Assembly (NCBI GenBank): GCA_030638935.1
Contig: DAOWDR010000322.1
Span: 1 to 5,997 of the forward strand
Length of the DNA: 5,997 nt
Direction of reading: 5' to 3'
From: Desulfobacteraceae bacterium
GTDB taxonomy: Bacteria > Desulfobacterota > Desulfobacteria > Desulfobacterales > Desulfobacteraceae
The notes below the pieces were generated by a model. That model searched no databases. It worked only from the letters and a program-made list of their open reading frames with translations, and was not told where the DNA came from. The position numbers and the translations under genes are program-made. This document shows, in pieces, positions 1 through 5,064 of the stretch; position 1 is the stretch's first letter; each line of letters begins with the position of its first letter.

Positions 1-266
1 ACTTTATTTGCGGTAAGGGAGGGGATCAACCCTTCCCAGGCCATCTGGCTGATCTTGTGCTCAATACCCGTTTTTTCAAAAACCGCCTTGGTGAGATCCG
101 CTTCAAATCCTTCCCAGACACCGGCCTGGTTGATCTGGGTGAAGGGCATATAGGGCTCAGGTGTCATGCCGAGACGGATGGTTCCGGCATACCCCACAGA
201 GGCGGTAATCGTAAAAAGGGTGACGGCAAAAAGTGCAGCAGCTGTAATTGTACTTGAAAATTTCAT
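1..266 (-). CDS. Family 3 periplasmic substrate-binding protein of an amino-acid-type ABC transporter (partial, 3' end off the window)
   Basis: The first 88 residues are visible; the rest lies beyond the left edge. Residues 1-27 look like a Sec signal peptide: a short start with one lysine, a long hydrophobic core and a likely signal peptidase I site after GYA (Ala27|Gly28). The mature part opens with TIRLGMTPEPYMPF, followed by GVWEGFEADLTKAVFEKTG and WEGLIPSLTANK. These match the first lobe of bacterial extracellular solute-binding protein family 3 (polar amino acids, opines), which delivers a ligand to an ABC permease in the periplasm. The start at 266 is supported by a strong AAAGGAGAT ribosome site at 271-279. 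It follows the DDAH gene after 26 bases, so the two are probably co-transcribed. This suggests, by inference only, an arginine-like or methylarginine ligand. The ligand-binding residues of the second lobe are not visible, so specificity is open. Confidence 0.88.
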   Translation of the reverse strand, partial: MKFSSTITAAALFAVTLFTITASVGYAGTIRLGMTPEPYMPFTQINQAGVWEGFEADLTKAVFEKTGIEHKISQMAWEGLIPSLTANK

Positions 267-270
267 TTTA

Positions 271-279
271 ATCTCCTTT
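271..279 (-). promoter_or_regulatory. Strong ribosome binding site of the binding-protein gene
   Basis: Read on the minus strand, AAAGGAGAT lies four bases before the ATG at 266. It sits in the 26-base gap after the DDAH stop codon. It fixes the start of the binding protein and is much stronger than the site before DDAH, which would suit a secreted binding protein needed in excess over the enzyme. Confidence 0.75.
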
Positions 280-292
280 ATTCTTTCTATAA

Positions 293-1084
293 TTATGCAA
301 ACCACCGCAGAGACATGCAGGAGAGCCCTGCATCTATTTTTTCAATCTCTGCTGCTTTAACAGGTACAACCGAAAAACCGGCCTGATCCAGCATATCGAT
401 TGTGCGCTCGTATTTGGCACTGATCAGAACCGTCTCATTAATCCGTAATGCGTTTGCCGCAGGTTCTTCTCCCTCGGGCAGGATCATGTTACGAAATCCT
501 TCAAAAAGACCTGACTCAGACATATGGCTGGTTACCAGAATTGTTTCTTCGTCCAGGAGGGAACAGGCGGTTTTAAAATGCAGCACACCTTTTGGCGTGT
601 TTACAATCTCGCCTTTGTGTCCAAGTTTTTTGAGCTGGTCGATGAGTCCGTTTGCTCCGGCCAGGTCGGTCCGGGCAGAGAGGCCTATTTTCACCGAGTC
701 AGGAGTTACCAGTATATCCCCGCCGTCGGCATACCCATTGGGCAACTCAAGCACCCTGTCAAAATTATCATGCAAAGCCGGGGCAATCTCTTTTGTCTCT
801 CCCTGGCGCGGGACTGCGCCGGGTCTCAACAAAATAGCCCCTTCACTGAATACCAGGGCTGGATCTTCGACAAAAACAGAATCGGGGAAGGCGTCCAGGG
901 CGGGCAGCACCGTAACCGCCATACCTGCGGCTTCAAGGGCTTCCACATAGGCCTCATGTTCCGATTTCACACCATCAAAATTCGGATTGCCCCGGTCTTC
1001 AGCCCTCAGGCCGTTAACCACAGATGGTGATGGTTTTCTTACAATGGCCGAGTTGAAATGATAACAAGTTTTAGAGATTGGCAT
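293..1084 (-). CDS. Dimethylarginine dimethylaminohydrolase (DDAH)-like enzyme, amidinotransferase superfamily
   Basis: DDAH hydrolyses N-omega-methylated arginines to citrulline and methylamine or dimethylamine in the cytoplasm. The 263-residue product matches bacterial DDAH along its length: FPDSVFVEDP (66-75, substrate-binding Glu73-Asp74), RPGAVPRQGET (87-97), DGGDI (120-124), SART (136-139), VLHFKT (167-172) and the C-terminal GLSCMSLRW. The expected catalytic residues are all present: Cys256, His169 and Asp120. Pseudomonas DDAH has Glu at the Asp120 position; human DDAH1 has Asp there. Length fits the family. An ATG five codons upstream (1099) is in frame but has no ribosome site, whereas GAGAG lies eight bases before the ATG at 1084, and the shorter form fits the family better. 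The gene is the first of a likely operon with the binding protein at 1-266. A related arginine-modifying hydrolase with another guanidino substrate is possible, but the signature is that of DDAH. Confidence 0.88.
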   Translation of the reverse strand: MPISKTCYHFNSAIVRKPSPSVVNGLRAEDRGNPNFDGVKSEHEAYVEALEAAGMAVTVLPALDAFPDSVFVEDPALVFSEGAILLRPGAVPRQGETKEIAPALHDNFDRVLELPNGYADGGDILVTPDSVKIGLSARTDLAGANGLIDQLKKLGHKGEIVNTPKGVLHFKTACSLLDEETILVTSHMSESGLFEGFRNMILPEGEEPAANALRINETVLISAKYERTIDMLDQAGFSVVPVKAAEIEKIDAGLSCMSLRWFA

Positions 1085-1153
1085 TTTTTGTACTCTCATA
1101 TTTTGTAAAAACAGTTTGTATTAACGGTTTCACATGGATTATGCACAAAACAT

Positions 1154-1169
1154 TTGTCCTGGAGGACAA
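1154..1169 (-). other. Short hairpin in the DDAH leader
   Basis: TTGTCC and GGACAA form a perfect six-base-pair stem around a four-base loop, about 70 bases before the DDAH start. No run of T follows on the minus strand, so it is not an intrinsic terminator. It could be a leader RNA structure or a second protein-binding site, or chance. Confidence 0.3.
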
Positions 1170-1226
1170 GCCATGTGGTTCAAATGTTCAATTCAACCAT
1201 TGTCTTTTTCTGGGGATCGAATCAAC

Positions 1227-1248
1227 AATATATTGTATACAATATATT
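1227..1248. promoter_or_regulatory. Perfect 22-base palindrome, candidate GntR-family operator
   Basis: The arms AATATATT flank the core GTATAC, giving a perfect inverted repeat centred between 1237 and 1238. The inner ATTGTATACAAT fits the TnGTnnnACnA pattern of FadR-subfamily GntR operators. It overlaps the -10 element and predicted transcription start of the promoter at 1244-1271, the position expected for a repressor site. The only regulator gene in the window, at 1436-2086, belongs to the matching subfamily and lies next to it. I saw no second copy, including in the 100 bases before the regulator itself. The palindrome is seen; the binding partner is inferred. Confidence 0.65.
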
Positions 1249-1271
1249 ATATATTTGAATTTGACTGTCAA
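1244..1271 (-). promoter_or_regulatory. Sigma70-like promoter of the DDAH-binding protein operon
   Basis: On the minus strand a perfect TTGACA (1266-1271) is followed after 16 bases by TAATAT (1244-1249). Transcription would begin near 1237, inside the palindrome, and give a leader of about 150 bases before the DDAH ATG. The -35 element is ideal and the -10 matches the consensus at four of six positions within a very AT-rich stretch. Other -10 registers are possible in the same ATATAT run. Confidence 0.6.
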
Positions 1272-1386
1272 TAAAATATTTTTAACCCGTGTGCATTAAT
1301 CTATTCTGAATTTACCTGGACAGCCCATGCAGTCAAAACAGGGTCTAAAAATCAACTTCCTTGTAAAATGGATGTATAAAACAATT

Positions 1387-1419
1387 CCGGGCAAAGGCTG
1401 CAGGCAGTTATATTGCCGG
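1387..1419 (-). terminator. Possible intrinsic terminator after the GntR gene
   Basis: An imperfect stem pairs CCGGCAA with TTGCCCGG (one bulged base) around a loop of about 18 bases that itself contains CTGCAG. On the minus strand it is followed by AATTGTTTTAT, an interrupted T tract. It begins 17 bases beyond the GntR stop codon. The long loop and broken T run make it weak, but the position is right for separating the regulator from the DDAH promoter. Confidence 0.35.
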
Positions 1420-1435
1420 TTTTAAAGGTGGGAGA

Positions 1436-2086
1436 TCAAAATGTGTCATAAAAGGCGAGTTCGGGGTTCCAGTGATGGCTTCTCAGAAAGTGCTCCAATT
1501 GGTCTTTGTCTCTTTTTTCAAACAAGTCAATAATGGTCTTATGCTCTTGGTTGGTGGTCTTGAGTACCTTTTTTAAATCGTCTCCCTCTTTTTCCAATGT
1601 ATAGGTCTGACGGATAAAAATTTTTTTAAGCAGTATAATCACCTTGATGAGCTCCTGGTTGCCCGATTTTTGTATATAGATATTGTGGAACCGATTCTGG
1701 TAGCTGTAATATGCTTTGATGTCACCGGTTTTAATGGCCGTTTCCATCTGGTCATAATATTGTCTAAGAAGATCAATATCCTCCCGGGTGATCCCGTCCA
1801 CAGAGAGGCTGGCGGCAAATCCCTCCAGAACGCCCAGCAAGCCGTACACCTCTCTGGCCTTATTCTTATCTACCCTTTTGACGATGAATCCTTTCCTGGG
1901 AATACTCTGCAGGTATCCTTCGGTGGCCAATTGAATTAATGCCTCCCTGACCGGAGTTCTGCTGATGTTCATGTCATCAACCACCATTTTTTCATTGATT
2001 TTGGTTTCAGGCAAGAGGCTGCCGTCGTTGATTTTTTCAGAAATATAGTGATAAACATGGTCCTTCAAGGACTTGAATGAATCCAT
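1436..2086 (-). CDS. GntR-family transcriptional regulator, FadR/FCD subfamily
   Basis: A 216-residue DNA-binding regulator with the usual two parts. Residues about 1-70 are the winged helix-turn-helix, with the hallmark ISRTPVREALIQLATEGYL (41-59) and the wing RKGFIVK (64-70). Residues about 75-216 are an all-helical FCD ligand domain. His134 (in NRFH), His182 (EHKTII) and His204 (LRSHH) are the likely metal or ligand histidines. The acidic or Asn residue often found four places before the first histidine appears to be Gln130. FCD regulators usually sense carboxylic or amino acids. The start at 2086 has a clear AAAAGGAGA site at 2091-2099. The gene lies 100 bases after thyX and upstream of the DDAH operon, whose promoter carries a matching palindrome. 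That operon is the best-supported target; the hydroxyacid operon is a second possibility, as with LldR-type lactate regulators. Confidence 0.93.
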   Translation of the reverse strand: MDSFKSLKDHVYHYISEKINDGSLLPETKINEKMVVDDMNISRTPVREALIQLATEGYLQSIPRKGFIVKRVDKNKAREVYGLLGVLEGFAASLSVDGITREDIDLLRQYYDQMETAIKTGDIKAYYSYQNRFHNIYIQKSGNQELIKVIILLKKIFIRQTYTLEKEGDDLKKVLKTTNQEHKTIIDLFEKRDKDQLEHFLRSHHWNPELAFYDTF

Positions 2087-2186
2087 GGTGTCTCCTTTTG
2101 TGGTTAGTAAATCTCACACCCTGACAACGGGTATTTGCAATCCCCCAGGCAGAACTCACAATCAATTGATGGGTTATAAAATCAGA
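2087..2186 (-). other. 100-base gap between thyX and the GntR gene
   Basis: This short spacer holds a 10-base palindrome ATCAATTGAT (2161-2170) and a weak ACCC/GGGT stem (2118-2132), but no convincing terminator or well-spaced promoter. The GntR gene may have its own weak promoter here or be read through from thyX. Confidence 0.4.
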
Positions 2187-2834
2187 TTAAAAGATCAGAT
2201 CATCAAAAACAACGGGGATTTTTTCCTGGACCTCCTTGAGCAAGGGGCGCATGAGTTCTACCATCTGGGGGTGGGATGCCTTTGCGCACCTAAGGCCAAA
2301 AATATGCCGCCACTCCCTGATGTTGGCTTTCATCACGATTTCCGTCTTGAGGCTGTTGGGCAGTATTTCCCGGGCATGCTGGGCTTTCCATCCATTTTCC
2401 AACAAGGTTTTATAGTCTGACTCTGCACGTTCCATGGCAGTCATCCAGACTTGTTCCGAAGGAGATGCACCAGGGGGAATAGGTGCTTTTTCCGGCCACC
2501 TGCCCAGAAGATGGTCCTTGCACCACACAGGTTTGATAAATTCCATTTCCCCCTCATATTTGACATACCTGGTGGATTCTTGGGCAAAACTGCAATGGCG
2601 GTGGCGCACCAGTTCATGGGTCACGCCTCTGTTGGTAACAAATTTGACAATTATATCTGAAAATTCGATCATGGCATGGTGCCCCTGCCGTACCAGCATG
2701 CCTACAAACTTTTTGCTTGAGTCCGAGGTGATTTTGTCCTCGGATTTGTAGCAGGTTCTGCCTGCTTTTTCCATAATTTGGAGAGAGTTTTCCGGCAGGC
2801 CCAGTATCTCATGGTATTGATTGATAATTTTCAT
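2187..2834 (-). CDS. thyX: Flavin-dependent thymidylate synthase ThyX
   Basis: ThyX methylates dUMP to dTMP using methylenetetrahydrofolate, FAD and NADPH, replacing ThyA in many anaerobes. The 215-residue product carries the defining RHRx7S signature exactly: RHR at 77-79 and Ser87, within RHRHCSFAQESTRY. Other family blocks are GHHAMIEFSDI (51-61), AREILPNSLKTEI (154-166) and NIREWRHIFGLR (171-182), with Arg182 matching the conserved nucleotide-binding arginine. ASHPQM (186-191) stands where classical members have HAQWE, in the form of the AHPQM-type ThyX proteins. Length is at the short end of the family's normal range. Its ATG follows the TAA of the racemase gene directly and in the same frame; a weak GGGGA lies ten bases before the start, so translation is probably coupled. 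It is a housekeeping enzyme in an otherwise catabolic operon. Confidence 0.96.
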   Translation of the reverse strand: MKIINQYHEILGLPENSLQIMEKAGRTCYKSEDKITSDSSKKFVGMLVRQGHHAMIEFSDIIVKFVTNRGVTHELVRHRHCSFAQESTRYVKYEGEMEFIKPVWCKDHLLGRWPEKAPIPPGASPSEQVWMTAMERAESDYKTLLENGWKAQHAREILPNSLKTEIVMKANIREWRHIFGLRCAKASHPQMVELMRPLLKEVQEKIPVVFDDLIF

Positions 2835-4088
2835 TTATTTCATTTCCCCGACCATGGGAACGGTCAGGCCGCCGTCCATTAAAAAGAGAAGGGATGCTTT
2901 GTTACCTTTTTCTTCCAGGGCCTTGTCAATGGCGGTCTGGAGATCGGAAAAAGGAGTGATGAACAATTTTGAAATTACATCGGCTTCCACATCGGTCACT
3001 CCCCACATCTGGGCCCAGAGGCCGATTTCCGCCATTTTGGCGGCCTTGTGGTAACCCAGGACATATCCCTGCTCAATTTTATCCAATGCCTGTTTCGGGG
3101 TTTCGCAGGAGCCCAGAAGATCAGCAAAGGCTTTGCCGCCAATGCCGCACCGGCATTTTGCCACAAGGATCATAATTCCGTTTTCCTTCAGAGCCAGTTT
3201 GGCATTATCAATTCCCTTCTGGGCTTGGTACAGGTCGATATCCTGGGGGAATTTCACCACAGATACCACAATGTCCGCCTTTTCCTTAAGCGGGGCGGCA
3301 AAGACTTCATTGGCCTTGTCAATGGCGGCATGGAAGGAGTCATGGATATGACCTGCACAGGTGGCATAGACGTTGTGGTGCTTGTCCAGAACCGTCATGA
3401 TGGAAAAAATTTCCTGTTTAACGGTCTTTATGGCGTCCATCATGTCTTCATGGACCGGGTTGCCCGTAAGAGCCAGGGCGCATGCTTCAGGCACCAGGGC
3501 CAGTTTATGGTTCTGCTCAATGGTCTTAAATCCTGCAATGCCGGGCAAAAATGATTTTCTGCCCCCTGTGTAGCCTGCAAAATAATGGGGTTCAACCGAA
3601 GAGATAATAATGAATTTATCAGCCTCTACCCCGGCTTTATTCACATACATTTCAGTGCCGTTGGAGGAGGTGCCCAAAAAGACCTGGTCTTCTTCTTTTT
3701 TTGCATCATGGACAATGATATTTTCTTTTATCTGCTCATAATAGGGACCAAAGATTTGGGAGTACTCTTCCTGGGTGGGGCCCCTGTGGGCCCCTGTGGC
3801 AATGATGAAGTTATATTGGGTTTGGCTTAAATCGTCAAAAATTACATCCAGTACTTTTTGGGTGGGGGTGGGCCTTGTGGCATCATTGACAATGACCAAC
3901 ACCTTTTTGGCGTCATTTAGAAAATCTGTAAATTTTTTGCTGTTAATGGGGTTGGCAATGGAATCTATTATTGCCTCATCTTCATTTTTAATCTCAACAT
4001 CATTGGCTTCAAGAAAACTGACCTGAATATCATCGCCAATAACGGCGGACATACTGCCATCTTTTCCATAGGGTACATCTATCTGCAT
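2835..4088 (-). CDS. LarA-family nickel-dependent 2-hydroxyacid (lactate-type) racemase
   Basis: LarA racemises lactate by reversible hydride transfer to a nickel-pincer nucleotide; homologues act on malate, phenyllactate and other 2-hydroxyacids. The 417-residue length is typical. The catalytic set is complete: VNDATRPTP (67-75, Asp69 and Arg72), ATGAHRGPT (97-105, His101), PHYFAGYTGGRKSFLPG (167-183, His168 and Lys178) and NHKLA (193-197, His194). Lys178 is the residue expected to hold the cofactor. YQAQKGIDNA (287-296) fits the conserved Gln/Lys block of the second domain. The start has a GAGGAG site at 4095-4100, 11 bases after the preceding stop. The cofactor genes larB, larC and larE are not in the window and would have to be elsewhere. 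Next to a GlcD-type dehydrogenase it would convert the enantiomer that the dehydrogenase cannot use. The true substrate cannot be read from sequence, so no larA symbol is given. Confidence 0.9.
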   Translation of the reverse strand: MQIDVPYGKDGSMSAVIGDDIQVSFLEANDVEIKNEDEAIIDSIANPINSKKFTDFLNDAKKVLVIVNDATRPTPTQKVLDVIFDDLSQTQYNFIIATGAHRGPTQEEYSQIFGPYYEQIKENIIVHDAKKEEDQVFLGTSSNGTEMYVNKAGVEADKFIIISSVEPHYFAGYTGGRKSFLPGIAGFKTIEQNHKLALVPEACALALTGNPVHEDMMDAIKTVKQEIFSIMTVLDKHHNVYATCAGHIHDSFHAAIDKANEVFAAPLKEKADIVVSVVKFPQDIDLYQAQKGIDNAKLALKENGIMILVAKCRCGIGGKAFADLLGSCETPKQALDKIEQGYVLGYHKAAKMAEIGLWAQMWGVTDVEADVISKLFITPFSDLQTAIDKALEEKGNKASLLFLMDGGLTVPMVGEMK

Positions 4089-4094
4089 TTATCT

Positions 4095-4100
4095 CTCCTC
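4095..4100 (-). promoter_or_regulatory. Ribosome binding site of the racemase gene, overlapping the preceding stop
   Basis: GAGGAG on the minus strand begins with the last base of the TAG stop of the Fe-S gene and lies six bases before the racemase ATG. The overlap points to translational coupling within the operon. Confidence 0.65.
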
Positions 4101-5047
4101 TAGCGTATGGGACCCAGGGCGTTCATTTTGTCCACAAAGGTGTCTATTTCCGCCTGGAACAGGGCCTTGTCACCGGCGGGAATTTCCACTATGTGTATTC
4201 TCTCAGGATCAATTTTGATGGTTTCAAGGGTTTTTTGAAGATTGGCGACCATTTTTTTTGCCTTTACATTGCCCTCGTGCTGGCATTCCCCTTCGGGACA
4301 GCAGGCCACAAGGACCCCCCAGGCATTGTCCAGGAAGGGGGCCATGAGCAATTGTGCCTCAAGCCGCCCCCCACACATATTGACAAGGATTTCATAGGCC
4401 TTGTCTTTGGTTTCCGATTCCGGCAGTTGGGATGCCTGGAGTTCAGGATAATAGGACCAGTTACAGGCAAACACAATGGCTTTTGCCGATGAATGTGAAT
4501 TTAGGAATGTTTCGGCCTTTTGGGTCAGTTCTTCACGGCTTGTGCCAAAATTGTTTTCAATTTTAGCAGCTCCTGCCGGGCAGACTTCCACACAGATACC
4601 GCAGGACTGGCATTTTGCCGGATCAGTTTCAATACCGGTTTCCTTATGGGATCTGGCCTCATGGGGGCAGGCCCCGACACAGATAAGGCATCTGGCACAA
4701 TTCATCTGGGTGATGGAGGTGGTGCCGGGCCCATTAAGACCCAATTCCACCAGATCTTTTTTTGCATCGGTAAATATTTCTGTCAGATCAACTCCAGAGG
4801 AACAGGCTGCCTCACACCGTTTGCAATAAAAACAATTAAAAAGTTTTTCCGCAGCCGCTGGGGTGGGTTCTATATCCCCGGATAAAAGTCCGAAGGCCGT
4901 GATTATTTTTGCCCTGGGTGCATCGGATTCCCAATTTGTATATTTAAACATGGGGCAATGTTCGAAACAATATCCACATCTGATACAGGCTGCCAGGGTA
5001 CCTTCCCATTTTTCTAAATGCGTAAAATTTTTCTCTTTGGTTTCCAT
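4100..5047 (-). CDS. Fe-S electron-transfer protein: four [4Fe-4S] motifs fused to an MvhD/FrhD-like domain
   Basis: This 315-residue soluble protein has three visible parts. Residues 21-82 carry a GlcF/HdrC-like pair of cluster motifs (Cys21, 24, 27, 31 and Cys72, 75, 78, 82). Residues 117-157 carry a ferredoxin-like pair (Cys117, 120, 123, 127 and Cys146, 149, 152, 156), so all sixteen ligands for four [4Fe-4S] clusters are present. Residues about 188-313 resemble MvhD, the delta subunit that carries electrons from hydrogenase to HdrA: FACNW (Cys195), MCGGR (Cys225), ACCPEGECQHEGN (Cys249, 250, 255) and a final ALGP. The usual second cysteine of the CNWC motif is Ser here. There is no CCG domain, so it is not itself a GlcF or HdrD. 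The ATG at 5047 has GAGGT seven bases upstream. It lies 17 bases after the flavoprotein gene and 11 before the racemase, and is the likely electron acceptor of the flavoprotein. The final acceptor, perhaps an HdrA-like flavoprotein, is inferred. Confidence 0.87.
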   Translation of the reverse strand: METKEKNFTHLEKWEGTLAACIRCGYCFEHCPMFKYTNWESDAPRAKIITAFGLLSGDIEPTPAAAEKLFNCFYCKRCEAACSSGVDLTEIFTDAKKDLVELGLNGPGTTSITQMNCARCLICVGACPHEARSHKETGIETDPAKCQSCGICVEVCPAGAAKIENNFGTSREELTQKAETFLNSHSSAKAIVFACNWSYYPELQASQLPESETKDKAYEILVNMCGGRLEAQLLMAPFLDNAWGVLVACCPEGECQHEGNVKAKKMVANLQKTLETIKIDPERIHIVEIPAGDKALFQAEIDTFVDKMNALGPIR

Positions 5048-5054
5048 TCAAACG

Positions 5055-5059
5055 ACCTC
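5055..5059 (-). promoter_or_regulatory. Ribosome binding site of the Fe-S/MvhD gene
   Basis: GAGGT on the minus strand lies seven bases before the ATG at 5047, inside the 17-base gap after the dehydrogenase stop. It supports that start. Confidence 0.55.
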
Positions 5060-5064
5060 ATTTA

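Larger units (their letters stand above)
1100..1435. other. 336-base non-coding region between the GntR gene and the DDAH operon
   Basis: No credible gene is present on either strand. From right to left it contains a possible terminator for the GntR gene (1387-1419), a featureless stretch (about 1300-1386), a sigma70-like promoter for DDAH (1244-1271), a 22-base operator-like palindrome (1227-1248) and a leader of about 140-150 bases. The leader holds three TTCAA repeats (1179-1196) and a small hairpin (1154-1169). I recognise no known riboswitch in the leader. Confidence 0.7.

Noticed and set aside
402..1030. Long plus-strand open frames opposite DDAH
   Set aside because: They are antisense shadows of a gene with a clear family match and complete active site; their translations have no recognisable domain.
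1078..1299. Plus-strand open frame of 73 codons across the non-coding region
   Set aside because: It starts at TTG, overlaps the DDAH start in antisense, runs through the promoter and palindrome, and its translation resembles no protein family.
1671..1684. TTGTATATAGAT-like stretch inside the GntR gene considered as a second operator
   Set aside because: It is not a proper inverted repeat and lies within well-conserved coding sequence.
2118..2132. ACCC/GGGT stem considered as a thyX terminator
   Set aside because: The stem is four base pairs with a seven-base loop and no T tract follows.
2161..2170. Palindrome ATCAATTGAT between thyX and the GntR gene, considered as an autoregulatory operator
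   Set aside because: It lacks the GT-AC core of FadR-subfamily sites and is short enough to arise by chance in AT-rich sequence.
2434..4026. Several plus-strand open frames opposite thyX and the racemase gene
   Set aside because: All lie within confidently identified minus-strand genes and show no coding signature of their own.
4264..4476. Minus-strand open frame of 70 codons inside the Fe-S gene in another frame
   Set aside because: The main frame carries the MvhD-like motifs through this region, and the alternative has no ribosome site or domain.
4100..5047. Identification of the Fe-S protein as a classical GlcF or HdrD subunit
   Set aside because: No CCG domain is present; the C-terminal part instead shows MvhD-like cysteine and glycine patterns.
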